NCBI GenBank assembly: GCA_016700335.1
Contig: CP065014.1
Coordinates: 1 to 64,000, forward strand
From: Chlorobiota bacterium
Lineage (GTDB): Bacteria > Bacteroidota > Ignavibacteria > OLB7
DNA length: 64,000 nt
Direction: 5' to 3'
How positions within the stretch are numbered: the stretch's first letter is position 1; each line of letters begins with the position of its first letter. A program made the translations under genes and the position numbers. The notes under the pieces are model-generated. The model was not told the DNA's origin and searched no databases. It saw nothing but the letters and a program-made list of their open reading frames with translations. This document shows, piece by piece, positions 7,651-16,203 of this stretch.

Positions 7651-9097
7651 GTGAATTTGTTTAAAAATGTTGATGAAGTATATTTAGTTGAAGAGCATTT
7701 ATACTTCAATCAATATAAATTTCATAAGCAAAAATTGGTTTTTCATAGAGCGAGTATGAAATATTATGAGAACTATTTAAAAGAAAACAAAATAAGAGTT
7801 AATTATATAGAAGCTAAAAGTTCCAAAAATGATATTCGAAGTTTATTAGCACACCTTAATGCTCAATACTTCACTGATATAATTTATTATGATGTTTGCG
7901 ATAACTTGCTTGAAAGAAGAATTAACAATACTTGTAAGAAATTGAATATTAAAATAAATAAATTTGAAAGCCCTTTATATATTAATACCTCTGCTGATTT
8001 GGAATCATATTTTGGTACCAAATCAACATATTTTCATACTGATTTTTACACACATCAACGAAAAAAACTAAACATTCTTCTCGATACAAACAAAAAACCA
8101 ATTGGGGGGAAATGGAGTTTTGATAAGGATAACAGGTTAAAATATCCTAAAAATAAATCTGCTCCCAAAATTCAATTTCCAGCTAATAACAAATATTATA
8201 CAGAGGCAATAGAATACGTAGAAAAAAACTTTTCGAATAATTATGGTTCTATTTCTAAAACATTTTTTTATTGTACAAATCATCAAGAAAGTAAAGATTG
8301 GTTAAAGCAATTTTTAGAAAAACGCTTCAGTGAATTTGGTCAATATGAGGATGCTATAGTTGATAAAGAAATTGTTTTACATCATAGTGTTCTAACACCT
8401 ATGCTTAATGTGGGATTGCTTACACCTAAGCAAATTATATATGAAGCCATCAATTATGGTTTGGCAAATGATGTTGGGCTCAATTCAATTGAAGGTTTTA
8501 TTAGGCAAATAATTGGTTGGAGAGAATTTATTCGAGGAGTTTATGTGTTTAAAGGAACTCAAGAACGAAGTAGGAATTTTTGGAACTTTAAAAACAAAAT
8601 TCCTACTTCTTTTTATACTGGTACAACAGGAATAGAACCCATTGATAACACTATTAAAAAATTAATAGCAACTGGTTATTGCCATCACATAGAACGATTA
8701 ATGATTTTAGGAAATTTTATGCTTCTATGTGAATTTGATCCAAATGAGGTCTATAAATGGTTTATGGAGCTTTTTATTGACTCTTATGATTGGGTTATGG
8801 TTCCAAATGTTTATGGCATGAGTCAGTTTGCCGATGGTGGTTTGATGGCTACTAAGCCATACATTAGTGGAAGTAGTTATGTTCTAAAGATGAGCAATTT
8901 CAAAAAAAGGTAGTTGGTGTTCAATTTGGGATGGTTTATTTTGGCATTTTATGGACAAACAACGTCATTTCTTTTTGTCTAATCCACGTATAGGAATGTT
9001 AGTAAATATGTTTGATAAAATGGATTCTGATAAAAAAAATCATCATCTTACAATAGCTAAAATATTTCTAAATGAGTTACATAAAGATAAAATATAA
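7651..9097 (+). pseudogene. Cryptochrome/photolyase-related protein (PF04244), frameshifted
   Basis: Related to the deoxyribodipyrimidine photolyase-related family (Phr-like FAD proteins, about 500 residues). Blocks: VDEVYLVEEHLYFNQYKFHK, KLVFHRASMKYYENYL, GFIRQIIGWREFIRGVY, CHHIERLMILGNFMLL and DWVMVPNVYGMSQFADGG. The frame stops at 8913 after MSNFKKR. The conserved tail (GSWCSIWDGLFWHFMDKQRH to 9097) is one base out of frame, and removing one A from the run of seven at about 8905 restores it. The N-terminus is also a few residues short (GTG start at 7651, close to the cassette boundary; the family usually begins with a PxQL segment). The 420-residue product lacks the FAD-domain end and is probably inactive. 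Confidence 0.8.
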
Positions 9098-9168
9098 TTA
9101 TAGTAAGATTTATAGTTAGAGATTTGTATTATTGTTAAAAAATATAAATATAGAAAACCACTACTAAA

Positions 9169-9299
9169 TATAACATTTACCCAAAAGGCGTGGATTCGCC
9201 TTACCAAGACATTTTGAGGTTAGTGAAAGTTTGGTTTTAAAATCAAGTTTTGAAATAGAAATACCCAACCCTCTACATAATTTTAAACTTTTGTTAGCA
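9169..9299 (+). repeat. attC-like site G, last of the left array
   Basis: A 131 bp site from TATAAC to GTTAGCA, with left arm TTTACCCAAAAGGCGTGG and a weaker right arm (ATACCCAACCCTCTAC). It resembles site A in the arm TACCCAAAAGGCG and in the spacer AAATCAAGTTTTG. Its TATAAC end is not complementary to the GTTAGCT start of the photolyase cassette, so this end may be a hybrid. No further cassette follows; tRNA-Lys lies about 300 bp away. Confidence 0.6.
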
Positions 9300-9523
9300 A
9301 GTATAGTAATACTTAAAATGCAAATATAAACCTACAAAAAAAGTGGACAAAATGGAAAAAAGAAACATTAAAAGCAGGCAAATTTTTTTCAGCTTTTTTT
9401 ACGAATTTACTGTCAGGGAAATTGAATTTGTAGAAATTCTTAAAATTTATAATATAAATTTTAGAAACAGTTAAATCATAATCAGAACTATCATTTTTTT
9501 TGGGAGTATAAAAAATTGCAAAT

Positions 9524-9585
9524 AAAAAAAGCGGATTTCAAAGAATAATGACACATAAAGTGAAACATCATCCTCTGAAATCCGC
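9524..9585 (-). terminator. Rho-independent terminator downstream of tRNA-Lys
   Basis: On the minus strand GCGGATTTCA (9585-9576) pairs perfectly with TGAAATCCGC (9540-9531) and is followed by seven T. It lies just after tRNA-Lys and would end the pnp/tRNA transcription unit. The loop is long (35 bases). Confidence 0.75.
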
Positions 9586-9603
9586 CTAAATTTTAGTTCT
9601 TTG

Positions 9604-9676
9604 TGATCCCGCTGGGACTCGAACCCAGGACCACTACATTAAAAGTGTAATGCTCTACCAACTGAGCTACGGAATC
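9604..9676 (-). tRNA. tRNA-Lys (anticodon TTT)
   Basis: A 73-base cloverleaf on the minus strand. The acceptor stem GATTCCG pairs with CGGGATC (one G-U), and the discriminator is A. The D arm contains GCTCAGTTGGTAGAGC, the anticodon loop is CTTTTAA (anticodon TTT), and the T arm is CTGGGTTCGAGTCCCAG. The 3' CCA is not encoded. It follows pnp on the same strand. Confidence 0.97.
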
Positions 9677-9760
9677 ATACCCCACTTTTTGTTACAAAAG
9701 CGGACTGCGAAAATATGAAAATGTTTTGTTTAACAATTTATTTTTTTACAAAAAATAAAA

Positions 9761-12052
9761 TTAACTTTTTCTGTCGCCACCACCGCCACTTCTGCGGTCA
9801 CCACCACCAGTATATCCACCACTGTTTCCACCCCCAGTATATCCGCCGCCGCTTCCTCCACGTCGGTCTCCACCACCTCCACCACGTCTATCATCCCTTC
9901 TGTCATTTGTTGGTCTTGGTCTTCGTTCTTGTTCAACATATCCTTCAGGCTTAGGTAATAAAGCTTTTCTTGATAGTCTAAACTTTCCACCTTCACCAAT
10001 TTCAACTAATTTAATTTCAATTTTATCACCTATATTAACCACATCTTGAACTTTTTCAATTCTTTTGTAATCAAGTTCACTAATGTGTAATAGTCCTGTT
10101 TTCTTAGGCATAAACTCAATAATAGCTCCCATACCATCTTTAATATCTGTTACTTTTCCCATATATGTTTTGCCTTCTTCAGGAGGCGTAATTATAGCAA
10201 TAATCATTTGGATAGCTTTTGCAGCGGCTTCGCCCGAAACTGCAGCAACAACAACAGTTCCATCATTCTGAATATCGACTTCTGCACCACTTTCAGCAAC
10301 AATACTACGAATAGTTTCACCACCAGAACCAATAATTGCACCAATCATTTCAACTGGTACCATCATAGTTGTTAATCTAGGGGCATATTGAGATAAATCA
10401 TCTCTATGCTCAGTCATTGTTTCAGCCATTTTACTTAATATGTGAATCCTACCAGCTTGAGCTTGAAGAAGAGCTTTTTTCATTACAGCTAATGAAATAC
10501 CTTGAATTTTAATATCCATTTGGCAAGCAGTTATTCCATCATTAGTTCCTACAACTTTAAAATCCATGTCACCTAAATGATCTTCATCACCAAGAATATC
10601 AGATAATATTGCAACTCTTTGTTCACTTTCAAATATTAAGCCCATTGCAATTCCAGCAACTGGTTTTAAAATAGGAATACCAGCATCCATCATTGCCAGC
10701 GAACCAGCACAAACAGTAGCCATAGAAGAAGAGCCATTAGATTCTAAGATGTCAGAAACAATTCTAATAGCATACGGAAAAATTTTCTCATCTGGTATAA
10801 CAAATTTTAATCCACGTTCTGCTAAATTTCCATGTCCAATTTCACGCCTAGAGGTAAAGCCTAATCTACCTGTTTCTCCAGTTGAAAATTTAGGGAAATT
10901 ATAATGAAGTAAAAATCTTTTTTCATGTTTTGGTTCTAATCCATCAATAAGTTGTTTATCTAATCTTGTTCCTAAAGTAGCAGTAGTTAGAGATTGTGTT
11001 TCACCTCTAGTAAATAATGCTGAACCATGAGATCTTGGTAACAAAGTAACTTCACTAGTTATTGATCTAATATCAGTACTAGATCTTCCATCAAGCCTTT
11101 TATTTTCTGATAAAACCATTTCTCTCATTGCAGAACTTTCAATATCATGAAGAATAGTATCAACAACGGAAGTTGCATCAAAATTATCATCAGGATTGAT
11201 TGGGAATTTTTCTGAAACAGCAAGCTTAACTTCTTCTCCTAGAATTTTGCGTCTTGCTTTACGTTCATCTTTAGAAGACGAGGTACGGGCTTCAGTAAGT
11301 ATTTTATCGTAAAAAGAATCATTCACAAATTTGCTAATTTCAGAAACATCTCTTGATTCTTTTACTGTTATTGGTGTTACTTCAAACATTGCAACCAACT
11401 CGCGTTGCAAATCATTAATCTCTTTAATATATTTGTGGCCAAACTCAAGAGCCTCAACAAACAGCTCTTCACTAATTTCTTTACATTCACCTTCAACCAT
11501 AACAATTGAAGTATCAGTACCTGAAACAATAATTTCTAAGGTTGAATTTACTAATTGAGGAATTGTAGGGTTAATTACAAACTCATTATCAATATAACCA
11601 ACTCTAACATTTGTAATAGGTCCGTTAAATGGTAGCCCTGCTAACATTAATGCACACGAAGAACCAATTGCAGCAAGAACATCACCTTCATTTTCTTGAT
11701 CGAAGGAATATACTGTACAAATTATTTGTGTATCATTACACCATAACTCATTGAACATTGGTCTAACTGGACGGTCAATAAGCCTAGAGGCTAAAGTTTC
11801 TTTATCGCTTGGTTTTGCTTCTCTTCTAAAAAATCCGCCTGGGAATTTTCCAGCAGCGGCATATTTTTCACGGTATTCCACTTGCAATGGAAGAAAATCA
11901 ATACCCTCTTTAGGTTCATCATTTGCAACAACAACTGAAAGCACCATTGTATCACCATATCGAACCATAACTGAAGCATCTGCTAGCTTTGCTAACTTGC
12001 CAGATTCAAGGGTAAGCATCTTACCTCCAATCTCTTTTTGAACTGTTTTCAT
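9761..12052 (-). CDS. pnp: Polyribonucleotide nucleotidyltransferase (PNPase)
   Basis: A 763-residue phosphorolytic 3'-5' exoribonuclease, a degradosome-type enzyme acting on mRNA. Two RNase PH domains are visible: the first with GGFFRREAKPSDKETLASRL, the second with FTRGETQSLTTATLGTRLD and the catalytic region GDEDHLGDMDFKV. Then come a KH domain (MVPVEMIGAIIGSGGETIRS) and an S1 domain (GKTYMGKVTDIKDGMGAIIE...GLLHISEL). The tail (about residues 715-763) is rich in Gly, Arg and Asp (DRRGGGGGDRRGG-like), a low-complexity RNA-binding extension seen in several Bacteroidota PNPases. It lies downstream of rpsO, the usual order, with a terminator hairpin between them. Confidence 0.97.
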   Translation of the reverse strand: MKTVQKEIGGKMLTLESGKLAKLADASVMVRYGDTMVLSVVVANDEPKEGIDFLPLQVEYREKYAAAGKFPGGFFRREAKPSDKETLASRLIDRPVRPMFNELWCNDTQIICTVYSFDQENEGDVLAAIGSSCALMLAGLPFNGPITNVRVGYIDNEFVINPTIPQLVNSTLEIIVSGTDTSIVMVEGECKEISEELFVEALEFGHKYIKEINDLQRELVAMFEVTPITVKESRDVSEISKFVNDSFYDKILTEARTSSSKDERKARRKILGEEVKLAVSEKFPINPDDNFDATSVVDTILHDIESSAMREMVLSENKRLDGRSSTDIRSITSEVTLLPRSHGSALFTRGETQSLTTATLGTRLDKQLIDGLEPKHEKRFLLHYNFPKFSTGETGRLGFTSRREIGHGNLAERGLKFVIPDEKIFPYAIRIVSDILESNGSSSMATVCAGSLAMMDAGIPILKPVAGIAMGLIFESEQRVAILSDILGDEDHLGDMDFKVVGTNDGITACQMDIKIQGISLAVMKKALLQAQAGRIHILSKMAETMTEHRDDLSQYAPRLTTMMVPVEMIGAIIGSGGETIRSIVAESGAEVDIQNDGTVVVAAVSGEAAAKAIQMIIAIITPPEEGKTYMGKVTDIKDGMGAIIEFMPKKTGLLHISELDYKRIEKVQDVVNIGDKIEIKLVEIGEGGKFRLSRKALLPKPEGYVEQERRPRPTNDRRDDRRGGGGGDRRGGSGGGYTGGGNSGGYTGGGDRRSGGGGDRKS

Positions 12053-12130
12053 TTAAAAACTTTTTGATTAATTTTCACTAAGGAAAGCCAACTCTTCCCT
12101 CTTATATTTTTATAATTTTATTGGTATCAT

Positions 12131-12186
12131 TTAATAAAAAAATAAGAACCCATATCGTTTGAAATCAAATCACGATATGAGTTCTT
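12131..12186 (-). terminator. Terminator between rpsO and pnp
   Basis: On the minus strand AAGAACTCATATCG (12186-12173) pairs with CGATATGGGTTCTT (12157-12144) with one mismatch, followed by ATTTTTTTATT. It ends rpsO transcription, at least partly, about 120 bases after the rpsO stop and before pnp. Confidence 0.85.
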
Positions 12187-12307
12187 AAATTCTTATAGGT
12201 TTTTCTCAAAATTTATTAACTCTTCAAATAAGCCATACCACATAAATAAAATAATCTTTTGTTTAAACTAAACATAGTTTGAATATATGGATTTACTTAT
12301 TCAAAAT

Positions 12308-12574
12308 TTATTTTCTTATTCCAAGTTCAGCAATAATAGAACGATAACGCATAATATCAATCTTGCTTAGGTAATCAAGAAGTGAACGCCTTTTACCCAC
12401 CATAAGCATCAAACCACGAAGTGAATGTTTGTCCTTTTTATTAATTTTAAGATGTGGTTGTAAAACGTTAATTCTTTCAGTAAGAATTGCAATTTGCACT
12501 TCAGTTTTTCCTGTATCAAGTGCTCCAGCACCATATTTAGCTGTCAATTCAGCTTTTCGTTCTTTAGTAACCAT
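12308..12574 (-). CDS. rpsO: 30S ribosomal protein S15
   Basis: An 88-residue S15, the usual length. ATG at 12574 is chosen (MVTKERKAELTAKYGAGALD); the open frame extends 23 codons upstream but that part is not S15. Conserved blocks are DTGKTEVQIAILTERINVLQ, HLKINKKDKHSLRGLMLMVG and KRRSLLDYLSKIDIMRYRSI. S15 binds 16S rRNA early in assembly of the platform. It lies 49 bases after ribF and before pnp, an order common in bacteria. Confidence 0.97.
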   Translation of the reverse strand: MVTKERKAELTAKYGAGALDTGKTEVQIAILTERINVLQPHLKINKKDKHSLRGLMLMVGKRRSLLDYLSKIDIMRYRSIIAELGIRK

Positions 12575-12623
12575 TTTGTTTTTGTGTTCTAGTTTATTTA
12601 ATTTATAAAATAATATAATAAGC

Positions 12624-13535
12624 CTAAGCCCCCAAACATGCAACCTGATCCTTTGCTAATTGGATCAAAAATTCTTCACTTGAGGTGAACTTCTGCTCTA
12701 AGCGCACAAACTTAAGGAATTCTACCTTAATAACACTAGAATATATTTCTTTATCAAAATTAAAGATATTTGCCTCAATAGTTTTTTCTATTCCATTAGT
12801 AAATGTTGGCCTAACACCAATGTTCATCATTGCTCTATAAGCAACCCCATTAACCCATATATTTACAGCATATACGCCATTACTTGGCAATAATTTTTTT
12901 TCATCCAAAGGCTTAATATTGGCTGTAGGAAACCCTAGTTTCCTACCTCTACCATCCCCCTTTGTTACTAAACCTATAATTGAATAATTATAACCTAAAA
13001 GAATATTTGCTTTAATAATCTCATTATTATTTAAATAATTTCTAATTTTAGTTGAGCTAACAGTTTCGTTATTTATAGAAAGTGGGGGTACTTCCGATAC
13101 TGTGAAATTGTTAATCTTTCCATATTCTTTAATGTTCTCAATATTCCCTTTTCTGTTTTTACCAAATGCATGATCATGACCAAAAACAATATGAGATACA
13201 CCTATTTGATTTCTCAATAAATCACAGAAATCCTGCCAAGGCGTATTTGCAGTTTCAGAATCAAAATCTATGATGACAATTTCATCTACTCCAAAACTAT
13301 TTAAATAAATTTCCTTTTCATCTTGTGAGGTTAATAACTTTACTGAATCGCCTTTGGTTCTGAGAACATCTTGAGGATGGGGATAAAATGTTACAACTAC
13401 TGATCTTGCAGCATGTTCAGAAGCTTTTTTTAATAATTCTTCAATTATTAATTTATGCCCTAAATGAACTCCATCAAAAGTACCAATAGTAATTACACTA
13501 TTTTTATCGAATGATATTTGATCTATTGTTTTCAA
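12624..13535 (-). CDS. ribF: Bifunctional riboflavin kinase/FAD synthetase
   Basis: A 303-residue RibF. The N-terminal FAD synthetase (nucleotidyltransferase) domain carries TIGTFDGVHLGHKLIIEELL near residue 17 and later VSHIVFGHDHAFGKNRKGN. The C-terminal riboflavin kinase domain carries GLVTKGDGRGRKLGFPTANI near residue 190 and GVYAVNIWVNGVAYRAMMNI. It makes FMN and FAD from riboflavin and ATP in the cytoplasm. First gene of the ribF-rpsO unit. Its start faces the T9SS gene at 13761 across a 225-base divergent intergenic region. Confidence 0.96.
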   Translation of the reverse strand: MKTIDQISFDKNSVITIGTFDGVHLGHKLIIEELLKKASEHAARSVVVTFYPHPQDVLRTKGDSVKLLTSQDEKEIYLNSFGVDEIVIIDFDSETANTPWQDFCDLLRNQIGVSHIVFGHDHAFGKNRKGNIENIKEYGKINNFTVSEVPPLSINNETVSSTKIRNYLNNNEIIKANILLGYNYSIIGLVTKGDGRGRKLGFPTANIKPLDEKKLLPSNGVYAVNIWVNGVAYRAMMNIGVRPTFTNGIEKTIEANIFNFDKEIYSSVIKVEFLKFVRLEQKFTSSEEFLIQLAKDQVACLGA

Positions 13536-13617
13536 GTAATTTTATTAAGATTTCCAAAATTAAGTAATTACTTTTAATGGAATAAGAATCAGTTAGGATA
13601 ACTATCTTTTATAAAAT

Positions 13618-13668
13618 AATCTTTAAACTATAATCTTTATACTATAATCTTTAAAACTATAATAAAAG
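13618..13668. repeat. Short AT-rich tandem repeat
   Basis: Three near-copies of ACTATAATCTTT spaced about 16-17 bases apart lie in the divergent region between ribF and the DUF4397 gene. The region from 13536 to 13760 otherwise shows no gene; it presumably holds both promoters. Confidence 0.6.
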
Positions 13669-13760
13669 TTTAAAATCTATCAACCTATTTTTTTTGTTAA
13701 TTTTACAATTCCATAATTATTTTAAATAGAATTGTCATTTAAAAAATTTTAATTAATCTG

Positions 13761-15986
13761 ATGAATATAAAAATACTAATTCCGTTTTTACTACTTTTAT
13801 TTATAATCGTAACTAATTCAAGAGCACAATTTGTAAGAGTTATAAATGAACATAATCCTGGGACTACATTAAACACAACTATTGATAATTCTTCTAATTC
13901 AGAATTAAGTAGTCTTGGATTTAGTGATGCTTCATCTTTAGTTTCATTAACTCCTGGGAAACACTCTATAAAAGTTACAATTGGAGGATTGTCAAGAGAC
14001 ACTTTGCTTGATGTTCAAACAAATACAGCATATACTTTTCATGTTATGCCAGCAGTTGGAACACTTAATACTTTTATTTTAACTCGTGAATTAGACAAAT
14101 ATGTTGATAAAGGAGCGGGTTATTTACAATTAGTTCATGCTGGTCAGCAATTAGGAATTGTTGATGTTGAACTTGAAGATTCAAGGGGTTCTTTATTACC
14201 TTATTCTAATATGGCTTATGTCTCTGCAAGGCTCTACTATCTTAGTCCTGCTGGAGAGACAATTTACAGAGTAGGACCGAATTCAAAACCACCAGTTTAT
14301 CAAGGGTTAATTAATAATATTGATGGCAACCTTACAACAGTTGTTTTAACTGGTAAGTTCAGCGATAATAGTTTTAAAGCAAGTTATGTTGTTGATAATG
14401 ATATTAAAGCTCAAAAGCCAATGAAAGAGTTAGTTAACTATTTACCTATGCCAAGGTTAAGGGCTGTTAATTGTGTTTCTGGAGCTTCAAAAGTTGATGT
14501 CAAAATTGACAACTCTAACCTTATTTTTAAAAATATAGGTTTTAAACAAGCTTCTAATTCTTTAAAAGTAGCTCCAGGCTCAAAAAAAATTGCTTTTGTT
14601 TTAGCTAGTACACCAATAGACATTGTAAGTATTAATGCAAACTTGGTAGCTGATTCAGTATATACTATTTTTTCTATGGGATTAATGCCAAATTCTAAGG
14701 CTGTTCTCGGGTCATTTCCTAAGAAAACAGGATTGGGGTTAGATGAAAGCTGGGTAAGGTTTGCTCATGCTGGCTCAGACACTTCAGCTTTAAGTGCTCA
14801 GATTATTGAAACTACTGGGAATGAAACTTCTGTTGATATACTAAATGGAGAAATTACAGGTTATGTAAAACTTAGAAGAGGTAACACTTCATTCGATTTG
14901 TCAAAAATATCTGGTGGTTCAGTTTACAGAACTGAGCTAGACTTAGCCCCACAAGGAGTTTACACAATTGTTATTACTGGATCAGATAATTCACTTGAGT
15001 TAAGTTCACTTATTGAAAATGATACAATTGAACAATTACCAATGAAACCATTAGATAAGATTTTTTTATCAACAGATTTAAGAATTGTAAATATGGTTCC
15101 AAATTCCCCATTATCAAGTTTAGTGTTAGATAATTCTTCAAGTGAATTAGGATTAACAAAATTTAGATTTTCAACTTTAAAAGTTAGGACTAATGTTGGG
15201 GCTCACCAACTTTCAGTATTTGTTAACAAAGCACTTGCAACACAAATTCCTTTTACATTAAATGCAGATTCGAGTTACTTACTATTATTTGGTGGTAAAG
15301 CTAAAGTAGGAGAGTTTTTTCAAAGTAATGTTGCCAGATTAAGTTCATTGATGCCACCTTCAAGCAGATCTATGATTAGGTGTATTAATATGAACGGTGA
15401 AAAATCTTCACTCACTGTTACTATGAAAGATAAAAATGCTAACGCTGTTAACAACTCAAGTTTGGCTTCTGGAAGAGCTACTAAGTTTTATGAAACAGTA
15501 AGCGGAAATGTTTTCATAGAAATTTCTAGTGGTGGAAATTTAGTTTATAAAGCTAAAACCCCAATCCAACCAAACTTACTTGCAACATTTATTATTGGTG
15601 GACTTTTTGATGATTTAGATGATTCTCAATTTGGAGTTAATCTTCTTTTTGAATCTGATACAACTGCCAAAAGTCCAATACCATTGTTAGTTAAAGATAA
15701 TATTGTATCTGTAAAGTTAGAAAACTTAATTGAAGTTTCATTCTATCCTAACCCTTCAAATGGGTTTGCACAAGTTAAATATACTCTTCCTTCAAATTCA
15801 AAAATTAACATTTTAATCTATAATGCTTTAGGAAATAAAGTATTCACTTCAATTGAAGAAAGTAAAAACTTAGGTGAAAATTCAACTAATGTTGATTTGC
15901 AAAATTTACAATCAGGTTCATATAATTTAGTCGTATTGAAAGATGGAAAGATATTCGGAAAAGAAAAATTCCTATTAGTTAAATAA
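13761..15986 (+). CDS. DUF4397 repeat protein with T9SS sorting domain
   Basis: A 741-residue secreted protein. The signal peptide is MNIKILIPFLLLLFIIVTNS (cleavage near RAQ). About six DUF4397-like modules follow, each with a pattern such as VRVINEHNPG...LTPGKHSIKV, LRAVNCVSGASKVDVKIDNS, VRFAHAGSDTSALSAQI, LRIVNMVPNSPLSSLVLDNS and IRCINMNGEKSSLTVTMKD. The C-terminal about 80 residues form a type A T9SS sorting domain (EVSFYPNPSNGFAQVKYTLP...LQSGSYNLVVLKDGKIFGKE). It is expected to cross the outer membrane through T9SS and stay on the surface or be released. Function beyond this is unknown. A strong terminator follows. Confidence 0.88.
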   Translation: MNIKILIPFLLLLFIIVTNSRAQFVRVINEHNPGTTLNTTIDNSSNSELSSLGFSDASSLVSLTPGKHSIKVTIGGLSRDTLLDVQTNTAYTFHVMPAVGTLNTFILTRELDKYVDKGAGYLQLVHAGQQLGIVDVELEDSRGSLLPYSNMAYVSARLYYLSPAGETIYRVGPNSKPPVYQGLINNIDGNLTTVVLTGKFSDNSFKASYVVDNDIKAQKPMKELVNYLPMPRLRAVNCVSGASKVDVKIDNSNLIFKNIGFKQASNSLKVAPGSKKIAFVLASTPIDIVSINANLVADSVYTIFSMGLMPNSKAVLGSFPKKTGLGLDESWVRFAHAGSDTSALSAQIIETTGNETSVDILNGEITGYVKLRRGNTSFDLSKISGGSVYRTELDLAPQGVYTIVITGSDNSLELSSLIENDTIEQLPMKPLDKIFLSTDLRIVNMVPNSPLSSLVLDNSSSELGLTKFRFSTLKVRTNVGAHQLSVFVNKALATQIPFTLNADSSYLLLFGGKAKVGEFFQSNVARLSSLMPPSSRSMIRCINMNGEKSSLTVTMKDKNANAVNNSSLASGRATKFYETVSGNVFIEISSGGNLVYKAKTPIQPNLLATFIIGGLFDDLDDSQFGVNLLFESDTTAKSPIPLLVKDNIVSVKLENLIEVSFYPNPSNGFAQVKYTLPSNSKINILIYNALGNKVFTSIEESKNLGENSTNVDLQNLQSGSYNLVVLKDGKIFGKEKFLLVK

Positions 15987-16035
15987 ACTCATTTCTTGAT
16001 AGAGAGTTAGTAAATTTATATCTTGATTTTTACTT

Positions 16036-16075
16036 AAAAGCAGTTGCTATATATTTTATTGCAACTGCTTTTTTT
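16036..16075 (+). terminator. Terminator after the DUF4397/T9SS gene
   Basis: AAAAGCAGTTGC (16036-16047) pairs perfectly with GCAACTGCTTTT (16061-16072) and is followed by a T run, 50 bases after the stop codon. Because both flanks are A/T rich it may also act on the minus strand. Confidence 0.9.
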
Positions 16076-16203
16076 AATATTAATTACATAAATAGATCAT
16101 TGAAAGATATTCATTTTGGAAATTTTAAAATCAGCTAGTAATTTAAATTCTCAATCAAAATTCCATAACTTTTAAAATTTCAAATTAATAATCGATTTTA
16201 TTT

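Noticed and set aside
557..9299. Regularly spaced repeats as a CRISPR array
   Set aside because: The repeats are 130-133 bp, imperfect, 1-2 kb apart and alternate with genes. No short direct repeats with spacers and no cas genes are seen.
9730..10005. Open frames on both strands in the glycine-rich end of pnp
   Set aside because: They are low-complexity shadows of the Gly/Arg-rich PNPase tail in other frames, with no start context or family.
13618..13668. AT-rich tandem repeat as a replication origin or iteron site
   Set aside because: Only three short copies, no DnaA-box pattern and no initiator gene nearby.
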